From NCBI GenBank assembly GCA_964019155.1, contig OZ025243.1, forward strand, positions 28,693,871 through 28,757,870: a stretch of 64,000 bases of DNA. The letters run 5' to 3'. Each line of letters opens with the position of its first letter. Position 1 is the first letter of the stretch. The DNA is from Osedax fenrisi (Eukaryota; Annelida; Polychaeta; Sabellida; Siboglinidae). This document shows, one piece after another, positions 36,546 to 47,748 of this stretch. Both the position numbers and the translations under genes were made by a program. Below the pieces are notes generated by a model. That model had not been told where the DNA came from. It searched no databases and saw only the letters and a list, made by a program, of their open reading frames with translations.

Positions 36546-38248
36546 AAAATGTTCATTACAAAATAAAAATTATTGTTATAAAATTCTTACATATAAGAAA
36601 ATATAAGTATATATTGATGGGAGTATTATATTTGATTACAGTGACAATTATTATTTCTGGAATATCGAATTGGTTTAATACATTTTCATTAAATATCTAT
36701 ATTAATTATAATTAAATATACTATAATTATATAATATTTAGAGATACTTAAACACCTTATAAATTGAAGACATTACGTATAACCTGTTATACAATAATAA
36801 AGGTCGATAAAAGATATACTCAAATATTACAAATAAATTTATTTGTTCATGAATCATGCTATGATACATACAAATGATATTACCTCTGAACAATTTGATA
36901 AATATAGATAAATTATGTATAAACATGAAAGCGGCTATATGTAAATGTGCATCATTATTTTCATAACGTAGTTTCGTTAGGCACGTCTTACCCACCCTCC
37001 CGTCCCACCACCAACCTTATAGTAATGTTTGCGCTATGTGTATATTTTTCATTGAATTATGATGAATATTGCGTTATTTATATATATATATATATATATC
37101 CTATATCGTAATCGTAATTCTAATATGATATTTAAACACGACTTCTAAACTTTAAAGTTTATTAATTCATAATCCCTAGTTTTCCATTTATTAACTCCAA
37201 AAATTAATACAATTATAATATTAATAAAATGATTAGTATCAGTAAAAATGTTTGGTATAATATATTGTTTACTATTTTTTAAGTTATATTTCTGCTTTAA
37301 ATTAATATATAAAATGTATGATTAAAATACTATTGTACATTCTATAGATAAAGTAACCTACGCATTGTTAGTGTATATGCATATATAATGTAGATTACTG
37401 AATGTACGTTACTACATGTAGATTAAGTAAATGTAATGATACTTTCATTGATTGTATCGCATAGGTTTCAGTTTTAGTTTTTAGGTTATGTATTATTTAG
37501 TGTGTAAATATACTATTTGTAGGGTTATATCGTATGTAAGGTGTAGTATATGTGAAAAGCGTATTGTATGTAAGGTGACTTTTTAGGTGGGGTGTAATGG
37601 ATATGTATAGTGTATTATGTATGCATAGAGTATCATATATGTATGTTATGTACCTATACGTTATATTAGGTGTATACTCTGAATTATTTACATAAGTTAT
37701 AGTATCCATATATCCTATTGCCAATATATTTGGTATATATATTACGTCAATATATATGTTAAGTATTTAATATGTATTAATAGATTTTAGAGTATTATGA
37801 AAGTATTGTATTATATTTATAGATAATGTATGTATTTTATTAACTAATTTAAAATTATACTAGATGTGTTCCCCATATTACTGATAAATAATTTAAATGT
37901 GGAATAAATGAGGCATTTTATAATAATATTATTATTATAATATTTATATAATATATGTGTTACCCGTAAACTTTGACCTAATGATTTAGGCACTAACATT
38001 TAACTTCTTTACAAAATGTCATATAATGTTTACTAGTTCTACTTTAATAAGCATACAAGGAACAATATACGTGTTAATCTTTATTTGGAATACCTTTTTA
38101 ATGTATACATCATATACTATAGTTGATCGCATTAAGTATTGCATAGTCTGTAGATTCAGCAATTGAGAATATTTTTTAGTTTACGTATAATGTAATTAAA
38201 ATATGTCTTAAAATAATATTAAAAGTAATCTTATATATTTGTTTATAA
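36546..38248. other. AT-rich stretch
   Basis: A minus-strand open frame at 36,738-36,995 starts VGKTCLTKLRYENN but lacks the first glycine of a P-loop, so I do not call it. A loose GTATGTAAGGTG-type repetition spans 37,500-37,700. Confidence 0.4.
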
Positions 38249-38375
38249 ATAAATGATCGGATCTCGTTAAAACCATGGATGCCTTAACATGCTAGCGGCT
38301 TCGAAGGGAAATTAGAACCATATGGTTATAAGTGAAAACTTCATATACGTTACTGGACGGGATGAAATGATTAAA
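38249..38375 (+). mobile_element. tRNA-derived SINE, copy 2 (5'-truncated)
   Basis: It matches the body of the SINE at 28,398, including atctcgttaaaaccat, aaccatatggtta and gacgggatgaaat. A short internal stretch and the tRNA-like head are missing. Confidence 0.7.
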
Positions 38376-39405
38376 TAAAAGGACCACATAAAAATAAACA
38401 GTACAAATGTATGAAAATCAGAGATTATTATATACTTACGTCAAATGTATAGTGGACTTGATGATTTATATGGAATAAGTAGGATGTTGTTATTTAGTAA
38501 ATAAGTAGGTATTAAATTAACATAATAATTATAGTAATTACACTGGAAGTTTAGTAATAGATGTGGTTGTTAAAGGTCTGCTTTAAAAGTATAGGAAAAT
38601 TACCAGAAAATGTACATATAGTTAAGAAGATAAAACTAAGTATTTGAGAATTAAATTATATTGATCTAATACAATTGAAAGTTTGTAAAATGATTTATAT
38701 TAAATTATATAGTTATTACATATAATAATGGAATTATACGATACGTTTGTATGAAGTGTAGTTACTGTTGACTTATTAAGAGCATTTTTGAATTAAGCTA
38801 TGTCCGTATATATTCAGTGCATATATTTATAAGTTATATAAGTAACAAGGTAATTTAAAAACATATAAACTTTATGATTATATGAATACTAATGGTAGAT
38901 GATGGTTGGATCATTATTAAAAATATCAATATTGGGATCAACTGAACATTGAAAAGTTAGTGTTCAATAATAAATATTTTCGGTACACCATAATGGATTA
39001 ACCGGGGTGTATATTAGGTTGAATATGAATAAAAAAAAATGTATTCTAAATATATGAGAACAACTATTCAAGAGAAGTAATATTAGGTGTGCATTTTCTA
39101 TATTCTTATTATTTGTATTATAAGCTATTTATTTATGCTATTGTTATTTAATATATAGTCATTTGTTTGAAAATATATACCCTTGCCATATATTTTAGAA
39201 ATATATAATAAGTATACATATATCAAACCGTAATTCATAAACAGTGATTTATTTAGATAATTTTTGATAAAGAAGTTTATGCGCTAACATTATGCAATAA
39301 GGTACTTAGATAACTATGATTGCTTGTTCAACAATATTGTAATCCTCATCTGTCAAGCAAACCAAATATAACCTAAAGAATATAAACATAAGTTGAACCA
39401 AATAT
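38376..39405. other. AT-rich stretch
   Basis: Nothing is recognised up to the LINE target duplication. Confidence 0.5.
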
Positions 39406-39434
39406 AAGTTGAGACTGACGAAAATGCCAGATAC
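39406..39434. repeat. LINE-3 target-site duplication, one copy
   Basis: 29 bp beginning aagttgagactgacg, identical at every base to 42,791-42,819. Confidence 0.95.
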
Positions 39435-39743
39435 TTACTTGTTACTTGTTATCCCGTGACTCGTAAATCGTAGGGGAAATCAATCGAAGAGGCATCATAA
39501 ACACGTTTTCTCCAGCCATATCTTTCGTGCACATCTTGTATTAGATCGTTTACATCTCGTTTAGTCCATTTAACAATGTTATCAATCCATTGAGATTTGG
39601 GTCGTCCTTGTTTTCAAGTTCCTTCAACAGAACCTTGCAATATAGTTTTGCACAGGTTGTCGTGTCTGGAGACATGGCCAAACCACTTAAGTTTGCGACG
39701 CTTTATCGTTTTAGGAGAGGTTCGTAAGTTCCTAACAGCATGG

Positions 39744-41096
39744 TTATCCTATTGCACACACACACACGTTCGTAATCATATCTTGATATTTGATGCCAAG
39801 TAGTTTTCTGTGTGCTTTGCTTTCAAATGCAGATATTTTCTTTTGCATTGTCACACTAATCGTCCATGTTTCGCAGCCATAAGTAAGGATAGAGATCACT
39901 AGTGATCGATATAGATTGTACTTAAAATTTATGTGTTTGATGTTCCAAATTGTGTAAAGACGTATCATCGCTGACGTAGATTGGGCAAGCCTTATTCTAA
40001 TTTCATTATCACTTTTTCCATCGCTTGTAATTGTGGAGCCAAGGTAAACAAATGTATCTACTTCTTCTAGCTTATTTCCATACAGTGTTATATCTACAGA
40101 TTTTGCATTGTTAGTATTTATCATAACTTTGCTTTTTTCAGCACTTATTACCATTACATAACGTGATGTACTCTTTGCTAATTCGTCTGTAAGATGTTGG
40201 AGTTCTGCATTGGATCCGGTTAGTAAGTCGATGTCATCAGCAAATTTTAAATTCCAAATTGGTCTACCGTCTACAGAAATAGATGTAGCATGTTTTATCT
40301 CAATTTCACTCATAATTTCTTCAAGGAATAAGTTAAATAATGTTGGTGAGAGCAGACAACCTTGACGTAATCCAACCGTTGTGTTAAAGAACGGGCCTGC
40401 CATATTATTGAGTAGTGCAGCACTTGTGGAGTTTGCATACACAGATTTTATCATCATAATTATATCATTATTAATTCCAAATTTGCATAATGCTGACCAC
40501 ATCCCTTCATAATATACTCTATCAAAAGCCTTCTTGAAGTCTATAAAATTGTGATAGAGATCTTTTTGGCTATCTATATGCTTCTCAATAATATTTCTGC
40601 AATTAAACAATTGTTCAACTGTGCTCCTTCCCTTCCTGAAACCGGCTTGCTCCTCTGATAGCACTCGTTCAATTTGAGGATTTAATCATTTGAGGATTAT
40701 GGTTAGGAGTATTTTACTAGAATGGCAGATTAGGCTTAGTGTTCTGTAATTTTTACATTTCTTAAGGTCACCTTTTTTAGCTATAGGTATTATTAATGAT
40801 TTTTTCCATTGTTTTGGCCATGATTTAGATACCCATGCTTTCTGGCAGATTGCTGTGAGCATTCTTATTATAGCTGTTCCTCCATGTTTGATTAATTTAC
40901 TCGGTATTGTATCTATAGCCGGTGACTTGCCCTCCTTCAATGTTTTAATGGCGTTAACGACTTCTGACTCAAGAATTGGCAGTTCATCATCTGTATCTGT
41001 ATTGTGATTCTCATTATGGGCTAATACACTGGGATCAGGGTTAATATGGTAGTTATAAAGTTTTTTGCAATACTCAGTCCAGCGATTTAGTTTCAA
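39744..41096 (-). pseudogene. LINE-3 reverse transcriptase (broken)
   Basis: The frame 41,096-40,686 carries EGKSPAIDTIPSKLIKHGG and IPIAKKGDLKKCKNYRTLSL. After one stop at about 40,683 it continues as SEEQAGFRKGRSTVEQLF, FIDFKKAFDRVYYEGMW, VGLRQGCLLSPTLFN and the catalytic box LKFADDIDLLT. The part after that has VYLGSTITSDGKSDNEIRIR and LTYGCETWTISV. The frame is lost at an (AC)n run near 39,760. The F-A-D-D box is intact. The enzyme would copy its own RNA at a nicked target. Confidence 0.93.
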
Positions 41097-41249
41097 TGTA
41101 TCTTCATCTAGCGGTACTCCATTTCATTCTTCAATAATATATGTGCTTCTGGGTGTTGTTTTAGTTAGCATTTTCAATGTTTCATAGGTTCGCTTGTTGT
41201 GCCTACCATGTTTCATATCATCGTCGATTGATTTGCACTGTGTCTGTAT

Positions 41250-42390
41250 CTAATCCTCCTTTGCCTTGAGCATCATTTTTCGTATCTTGGAGTTTATTTC
41301 TCTGTACTTATGTTCTGATTCAGCATTTAGTTTTCTCTTGGGTTTAAGTGTTCTTCTCTTGTCGCATAAGTCTAGTATATCATCAGTGATCCAGGGTTGT
41401 TTTTTACTACTGTATTTGTCCATTATCTCTGAAGCAGAACTAGTTAGAGCTTGTTCGAAGTCAGAGCATATTTCTGTCAAGTCGCAATCTTTCATATGTT
41501 TCTCTATTTCACTGAACTGTGCATCTAGATGATCAGAATATGCTTTGCTGAATGTTTGGTCTTTCAGTTTGTTAAAATTATAACGAATCCGTTTGCTTTT
41601 CTCCCTCTTGTTTGACCGAAGTTTTAGCCTCAGGTTGCACATTACTAGATCATGGTCGCTATTCACATCTGCTCCTGGATAGGTTCTTGTTGAGCTTCGT
41701 ATGATACTTGATTTGAACCTTTTAGGTGTCAGAATGTAATCAATTTGGTTGTGTACTAGTCCATTAGGTGAGTGCCATGTAGTGATTCTTGAGTCCTTGT
41801 GTGGGTGCAAAGTATTTGCTATCACTAATTTATGCCTTTCAGCAAACTCAAGTAATCTCTGGCCTCGTTCATTCATGGACCCAGTACCGAAGCGACTAAC
41901 GCATCCATTCCAGGTTGCATCCTTTCCAACTTTAGCATTCCAGTCTCCTTTTATAATTAAAAAGTCCTTTTTGGTGTTTTGGAAATTTCTTCTTCAATAC
42001 TTTCATAGAAATCTTCTATTTCTTGATCTTCGTGGGTAGTTGTCGGTGCATATATTTGAATTATGGATATGTTCATGGGGTTAGCCTTTATACGAATTGA
42101 CATAATTCTACTTGAAACGGCAAAGTAATTCATTACAGATTTTGTAAAATCCTTCTTGATGATGAATCCAACACCTTCAAAGTGTTTGCTCTGTCCGCTG
42201 TAGTATAATGTATGGCCATCCTCTGTTAATATATCACCTGATCCAGTTAGCCTTGTCTCAGAGAGGCCTATTATGTTCCATTGGTATCGTTCAAGTTCAT
42301 TTGTTAGTTCGTTTATTTTTCCGAATCTTCTTAATGTTCGTACATTCCATGTTCCGATAGTGGTTATTGCATTTGTAAAATGGTTGTTCT
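41250..42390 (-). pseudogene. LINE-3 endonuclease and linker (broken)
   Basis: TIGTWNVRTLRRFGKINEL starts near 42,362. GLSETRL, YYSGQSKHFEGVGFIIKK, IQIYAPTTTHEDQ and KGDWNAKVGKD follow, with a frameshift near 41,975. HNQIDYILTPKRFKSS and NSDHDLVMCNLRLK lie in the frame 41,876-41,250. These are the conserved blocks of APE-type endonucleases. A second shift separates an upstream leader frame (42,515-42,297) from the endonuclease. Confidence 0.9.
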
Positions 42391-42790
42391 AATTCTAATT
42401 TGCCAGTAGTTAACTTTACACTTCCATCCTGGTTTTCACCGATGGAAAGCGCGGTCGTTATTTTTCCGGGGCGCGACCGATCCGGCATGGTATTTCGTTG
42501 TTGTTGTGATGTCATTTAGTTGATTGATTTTTTTCTGTAGACTTATGGACTAGGTGGCGCCTATCTCCTCTCCTAGTCCCCTCTTACAAGTTTAGCCCAC
42601 TTGCCGAACTGGTTACCAGGGTGTGACACGGGAGGCCAAAGCAAGATAGTAAGGAAAGTGGAAATGGAATGCAGAGCCTAACCCCCAAATAATAATATAA
42701 AGGGCGGCAGTAGGCATATGCAAACTGTGTTATTTCAGACATTTCCATACACCATATAATACCCAGATGACTTAATTGGATAAACTTTAA

Positions 42791-42819
42791 AAGTTGAGAC
42801 TGACGAAAATGCCAGATAC
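42791..42819. repeat. LINE-3 target-site duplication, other copy
   Basis: Perfect 29-bp match to 39,406-39,434. Confidence 0.95.
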
Positions 42820-43084
42820 CAATTAGTAAAAAGTCGCCCAAGCCAGAAACTATAAGTGTGATTACTTTAATAATCAACAAAGATAAAAAAGACAAAAGAA
42901 AACCCCGTACACAGAAACCGGTTTTTAGAACAATAATAAGAATCCAAAATCCTAAATAATCAGTCAATCATCTTTAACTGTGACAAATACATGCCTTCTC
43001 GCATCCGTAAATAATGTAATATTAAAATATGTAGTATTAATAAATATATGAATACATTATTAAATCAAATATATAGTATACATC

Positions 43085-43090
43085 TTTATT
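43085..43090 (-). terminator. Poly(A) signal of the Lys-rich gene
   Basis: AATAAA on the minus strand, 22 bp after the TAA stop at 43,113-43,115. It is well placed for 3' end formation, although the region is AT-rich. Confidence 0.6.
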
Positions 43091-43112
43091 AACAAAATAA
43101 ATAATATATATA

Positions 43113-45566
43113 TTATTTCTTTTTTCCTCCACCTCCTTTTTTACCACCACCTCCCTTCTTACCACCTCCCTTCTTACCTTTACCTCCCTTCTTACCTTTA
43201 CCTCCCTTCTTACCTTTACCCTTCTTACCTTTACCCTTTTTACCTTTACCCTTTTTACCTTTACCCTTTTTACCTTTACCCTTCTTACCTTTACCTTTTT
43301 TACCCTTTCCTTTACCTTTTCCTTTACCTTTACCCTTACCTTTACCCTTACCTTTACCTTTACCTTTACCCTTACCTTTACCCTTTCCTTTACTTCCTTT
43401 ACTTTTACTCCCTTTACCTCTACCTTTACTCTTACCCCCTTTACTCTTACTCTTACTTCCTTTGCTTTTACTTCCTTTACTCTTACTACCTTTACCTCCT
43501 TTTCCTTTACCCTTACCACCTTTACTTTTACTTCCTTTACCTCCTTTACTTTTACTTCCTTTACCTCCTTTACTTTTACTTCCTTTACCTCCTTTACTTT
43601 TACTTCCTTTACCTCCTTTACTTTTACTTCCTTTACCACCTTTACTTTTACTTCCTTTTCCACCTTTACTTCCTTTTCCACCTTTACTTCCTTTACCACC
43701 TTTACTTCCTTTACCTCCTTTACTTCCTTTACCACCTTTACTTCCTTTACCACCTTTACTTCCTTTACCACCTTTTTTACCATCACCTTTACCTCCTTTT
43801 TTACCATCTTTACTTTTACTTTTATTTTTGTCTTTACTTTTATTTTTATCTTTACTTTTATTCTTACTTTTGTCTTTACTTTTATTCTTATTTTTATCTT
43901 TACTTTTATTCTTATTCTTATTTTTATCTTTACTTTTATTCTTATTCTTATTTTTATCTTTACTTTTATTCTTATTCTTATCTTTATTTTTATTCTTATT
44001 TTTATCTTTATTTTTATTCTTATTTTTATCTTTACTTTTATTTTTATTCTTATCTTTATTTTTATTCTTATTTTTATCTTTATTTTTATTCTTATCTTTA
44101 TTTTTGTTCTTATCTTTATTTTTACTTTTATCTTTATTTTTATTCTTATCTTTATTTTTACTTTTATCTTTATTTTTATTCTTATCTTTATTTTTATTTT
44201 TATCTTTATTTTTACTTTTATCTTTATTTTTATTCTTATCTTTATTTTTATTCTTATCTTTATTTTTGTTCTTATCTTTATTTTTATTCTTATCTTTATT
44301 TTTATTCTTATCTTTATTTTTATTCTTATCTTTATTTTTATTCTTATCTTTATTTTTACTTTTATCTTTATTTTTATTCTTATCTTTATTTTTATTCTTA
44401 TCTTTATTTTTATTCTTATCTTTATTTTTATTCTTATCTTTATTTTTGTTCTTATCTTTATTTTTATTCTTATCTTTATTTTTATTTTTATCTTTATTTT
44501 TACTTTTATCTTTATTTTTATTCTTATCTTTATTTTTATTCTTATCTTTATTTTTGTTCTTATCTTTATTTTTATTCTTATCTTTATTTTTATTCTTATC
44601 TTTATTTTTATTCTTATCCTTATTTTTATTTTTGTCATCTTTTTTCTTATCTTTTTTTTTATCATCTTTTTTCTTATCTTTTTTCTTATCATCCTTTTTC
44701 TTATCTTTTTTCTTATCATCCTTTTTCTTATCTTTTTTCTTATCATCCTTTTTCTTATCTTTTTTCTTATCATCCTTTTTCTTATCTTTTTTCTTATCAT
44801 CCTTTTTTTTATCCTTTTTTTTATCTTTATCTTTATCTTTTTTTTTATCTTTATCTTTATCTTTTTTTTTATCTTTATCTTTATCTTTTTTATCTTTATC
44901 CTTATCTTTTTTTTTATCATCACCTCCTCCTCCTCCGTCATCTCCACCACCACCACCATCATCTCCACCGCCACCCTCATCCCCACCACCTTCTTCACCT
45001 CCGCCACCTTCGTCACCTCCCCCACCCTCATCACCTGCACCTTGTAGAGCTTCTAACATTTCAGCCATCTTATCCATATTGCTTTCCCGTTCGACAGGTT
45101 CCGGTCTTTCCGGAGCCTCCTGGGGTTCGTACTGTTGTGGTTCTGGTCTTGGTGGGTAGTCGTCTTCACTCGACGAGCTTCTACGTCTTCTTCGTCTTCT
45201 TTCAGAGTAGGGCATATCGTCCATATCCATATCCATATCATCCATGTCATCCCTACCGTCTCCCCTCCTTCGGCGTCCTCTCCTACCACCGTGGTCTCCC
45301 CTACCTCCGTGGTCTCCATGTCTTCCACCTTCCCTACCGTCATCGTCTCCCCTACCTCCTCCTCCCCCTCCCATAACACTTCCTATTCCATCCATAATAC
45401 CTCCTATTCCGCCCATACCACCTCCTCTCCCTCCTCCATCTTCCATATAATCATCACCCCCACCACCCCCACCCCTACCCCCACCCCCTCCTCCTCCTCC
45501 CATATAACCGCCTCCTCCGTGGTCGTTATCTAATAAAGTAGTAGATTCCGTTAAGAATGTATTCAT
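43113..45566 (-). CDS. Lysine- and glycine-rich repetitive protein
   Basis: An intact frame of about 817 residues with no introns seen. I chose the start MNTFLTESTTLLDNDHGGGG at 45,566, because codons further upstream are encoded by a (TA)n array. Order: Gly-rich head with ESTTLL, a possible acidic dileucine signal; Arg/Gly and Asp/Met stretch; RRRRRRRSSSSEDD; Pro/Glu stretch; NMDKMAEMLEALQG; GGGDE/GGGDD; then KD, KKKDD and KDKNKN hexapeptides (18-bp units, about residues 310-580). It ends in KGSKG, KGSKSKGG and KGKK units to GGGGKKK. No signal peptide or membrane helix is seen. The order holds in one frame across 2.4 kb of tandem repeats, so selection on the protein is likely. Function is unknown; a scaffold, nucleic-acid binding or secreted matrix role would be a guess. 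Confidence 0.75.
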   Translation of the reverse strand: MNTFLTESTTLLDNDHGGGGYMGGGGGGGGRGGGGGGDDYMEDGGGRGGGMGGIGGIMDGIGSVMGGGGGGRGDDDGREGGRHGDHGGRGDHGGRRGRRRRGDGRDDMDDMDMDMDDMPYSERRRRRRRSSSSEDDYPPRPEPQQYEPQEAPERPEPVERESNMDKMAEMLEALQGAGDEGGGGDEGGGGEEGGGDEGGGGDDGGGGGDDGGGGGDDKKKDKDKDKKDKDKDKKKDKDKDKKKDKDKDKKKDKKKDDKKKDKKKDDKKKDKKKDDKKKDKKKDDKKKDKKKDDKKKDKKKDDKKKDKKKDDKNKNKDKNKNKDKNKNKDKNKNKDKNKNKDKNKNKDKNKNKDKSKNKDKNKNKDKNKNKDKNKNKDKNKNKDKNKNKDKNKNKDKNKNKDKSKNKDKNKNKDKNKNKDKNKNKDKNKNKDKNKNKDKNKNKDKNKNKDKSKNKDKNKNKDKNKNKDKSKNKDKNKNKDKSKNKDKNKNKDKNKNKDKNKNKNKDKNKNKSKDKNKNKNKDKNKNKNKDKNKNKSKDKNKNKNKSKDKNKNKNKSKDKNKNKSKDKSKNKSKDKNKSKDKNKSKSKDGKKGGKGDGKKGGKGSKGGKGSKGGKGSKGGKGSKGGKGSKGGKGSKGGKGSKSKGGKGSKSKGGKGSKSKGGKGSKSKGGKGSKSKGGKGSKSKGGKGKGKGGKGSKSKGSKSKGSKSKSKGGKSKGRGKGSKSKGSKGKGKGKGKGKGKGKGKGKGKGKGKGKGKGKKGKGKKGKGKKGKGKKGKGKKGKGKKGKGKKGGKGKKGGKGKKGGGKKGGGGKKGGGGKKK

Positions 45567-45577
45567 AATCAATATAG

Positions 45578-45578
<1 letters not shown>

Positions 45579-45619
<41 letters not shown>
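45579..45619. repeat. (TA)n array just upstream of the Lys-rich gene
   Basis: About 20 TA units ending 13 bp before the chosen ATG. It would lie in the 5' leader or promoter. Confidence 0.9.
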
Positions 45620-45627
<8 letters not shown>

Positions 45628-45741
45628 CATATATTTCGTATATAAATTATAAGCTCCATGAATTTAAGTTATTTATATTCATACTTATAAAATATCAGAC
45701 TATATAGGAATACGTGTCTAAATATGGTTTACTACTAGGGG

Positions 45742-45785
<44 letters not shown>

Positions 45786-46465
45786 GTATATATATGATGA
45801 ATATTATTATGATGATACAATTATTATGTATATATAAATTATATAAAGCTAAAATGTACTATATAGGTAATATAACATGTTATATATAACAATTGGTTGA
45901 AAAGAAAAGTACCTGATTATGATAAAGGGATATGGATGATATCATAGTTGCAATTAAATAATAAAAAGTAATTAATATCAAAGATCTCACAAATAAAATT
46001 AGTAATGTTAGGTAAATTATTTACTAGGTTGATGTTTCTTTATTTTGTATTTATATTGTAATTGATAATTTAAAAGTCCTCAATAATTAATTAGACAATT
46101 TTATTTTTGGTATTCTGTTAATTTAAATGTTCATATACAAATTTCATGTACTTATTTTTTAAATTTGGAAGTGGTATATTATGTCTAAGTTACAGAATTA
46201 TCCATTAAATGGTAGCGTGGTGTCAATAGTTATAAGGTTATATTTCGGGTTTTATTATAATAAATGTATTCTAATATATTAGTAAGAATATACTCGAAGT
46301 ACAAAATATAGTGACTAATTTGTGATTTATATATATATATATATATATATATTCAATAATGTATGTATTATATATTATGTAATATATACCGATAGTATAC
46401 GTACAGTTATTTGGTATAAGAATAATAAACCATATATAATTATATATGTAATATAATAATCTAAC

Positions 46466-46506
46466 CTCTATATCTATTACTTCCTCCATGTTTATGTCCA
46501 GTTTTA
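46466..46506 (-). CDS. Tentative P1 exon 12: acidic tail
   Basis: A 41-nt candidate, phase 1 in and phase 0 out. The acceptor is gtattatag and the donor is GAG|GTTAGA. It reads KLDINMEEVIDIE. The phase agrees with the tentative 22-nt exon before it and the donor is of the GTTAG type, but its small size makes chance likely. If real, it adds an acidic cytoplasmic tail. Confidence 0.35.
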
Positions 46507-46525
46507 CTATAATACATACATATAA

Positions 46526-46565
<40 letters not shown>

Positions 46566-46610
46566 ATTATCATTTTCACTGATTAATTATTAAATATGTT
46601 TTTTATTGAA

Positions 46611-46613
<3 letters not shown>

Positions 46614-46665
<52 letters not shown>
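46614..46665. repeat. (TA)n microsatellite
   Basis: About 26 TA units. Confidence 0.95.
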
Positions 46666-46669
<4 letters not shown>

Positions 46670-46877
46670 TGATAATAACACTTTCTATTACTATACTTAT
46701 TATTACTTATAATTTGATTTTTATTTTTCTTATTTATTATTTGTATTGGTAATAGAAAGTGTTCTTATGATAATCAATAAAGTAAGAAACATAGGTAAAC
46801 ACAACAGTATATTATATTGCAACGTGTGTGTAGTATTAATAGTTAAGTGTATTACATATAAGGATATAAACTCTTAC

Positions 46878-46899
46878 AGTTACTGAAATCCAGAGGGTA
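46878..46899 (-). CDS. Tentative P1 exon 11: 22-nt micro-exon
   Basis: TACCCTCTGGATTTCAGTAA plus CT lies between an AG (poor pyrimidine tract) and a strong GTAAGA donor. Read in phase 0 it gives YPLDFSN and leaves phase 1, which fits the next candidate exon. Directly after the membrane exon, phase 0 would be needed, as here. Evidence is by splice pattern only. Confidence 0.25.
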
Positions 46900-47195
46900 C
46901 TCATTTTTAACAAATGTATAAGTTGACATATTTAATTGGTCAAACATTTTAGTTTATCGTTAAATTGTATATTTACTCTAACACTTTAATATAATGAATT
47001 CATAATTTAATTAACTGTTTAATTAATAATTTCGAATACAGAATTAAATGTATATATTCAAAATTAAGTATGCCATACTACCAAACCAGATTTAATTATG
47101 AGTATATTAATAATTCAAACTTGAATTAAAAGATTTAATATTAATAATTAAGAATATTAATTCTTAATAGAATTTTTAGACCATCATTACAACTC

Positions 47196-47243
<48 letters not shown>

Positions 47244-47388
47244 ACTCATAATCTATCATTGATACGTTATGATTCATAGTACATAATAAATAACAATACT
47301 AACTATTGTCCCATCATATCATCGTAAGTCTGTAAACTGGGATTCCTCTGTAATGAGATGAGGTGTTACTGAGGTTACCATAGTTACT

Positions 47389-47592
47389 ATGATATTGTTA
47401 GCACACGTGATAATGTTAGCACACGTGATATTGTTAGCACACGTGATATTGTTAGCACACGTGATATTATTAGCACACGTGATATTGTTATCGCACGTGA
47501 TATTGTTAGCACACGTGATATTGTTAGCACACGTGCTATTGTTAGCACACGTGATATTGTTAGCACACGTGATATTGTTAGAACACGTGATA
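47389..47592. repeat. 18-bp minisatellite with CACGTG
   Basis: About eleven copies of ttgttagcacacgtgata with rare variants. Every unit holds CACGTG. The array starts about 25 bp beyond the donor of the P1 membrane exon. Confidence 0.95.
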
Positions 47593-47616
47593 TAGATGTG
47601 TACAGTAGATACTAAC

Positions 47617-47748
47617 GCAGCAATACTGCCACGTGAAGTATGACAACAGTGAGATTCCGAGAATGATAGCTAAGATGTAGGTGATTTTCCACTTCGTTGA
47701 ACAGGTAAACGAATAGGTATCACACACCATACTCTCTATATCTGATCC
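47617..47748 (-). CDS. P1 exon 10: end of TSP1 domain and membrane helix
   Basis: A 132-nt exon of 44 codons, phase 0 in and out. The acceptor is gttatacag and the donor is TGC|GTTAGT. It reads GSDIESMVCDTYSFTCSTKW, then the hydrophobic ITYILAIILGISLLSYFTW and QYCC. The two Cys complete the six expected of a TSP1 domain begun in the previous exon. The 19-residue hydrophobic run, preceded by KWK, is a good single membrane helix. The CC after the helix could be lipid-modified (inference). Confidence 0.8.

Larger units (their letters stand above)
39435..42790 (-). mobile_element. Full-length non-LTR retrotransposon, LINE-3
   Basis: A 3,356-bp element bounded by a perfect 29-bp target duplication. 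In sense order it has a GC-richer leader (42,790-42,400), an endonuclease, a linker, a reverse transcriptase and a C-terminal GHVSRHDN/GRPKSQWIDN block (39,700-39,560). The tail is 'aacaagtaacaagtaagtat'. Long identical flanks imply a recent insertion, yet several stops and shifts break the frame. It lies just beyond the 3' end of the Lys-rich gene. It belongs to the group whose proteins begin WNVRTL and resembles RTE/CR1-type elements of animals. Confidence 0.93.

Noticed and set aside
36738..36995. VGKTCLTKL looked like a P-loop of a small GTPase
   Set aside because: The preceding residues lack the first glycine of GxxxxGK[ST], and no other GTPase box follows.
43037..45379. Long open frames overlapping the Lys-rich gene on both strands
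   Set aside because: They are shadows of the triplet-based repeats. Only the frame at 45,566-43,113 has an ordinary N-terminus and a nearby poly(A) signal.
47389..47595. Open frame encoding repeats of ILLAHV
   Set aside because: It is the translation of an 18-bp minisatellite and has no start or splice context.
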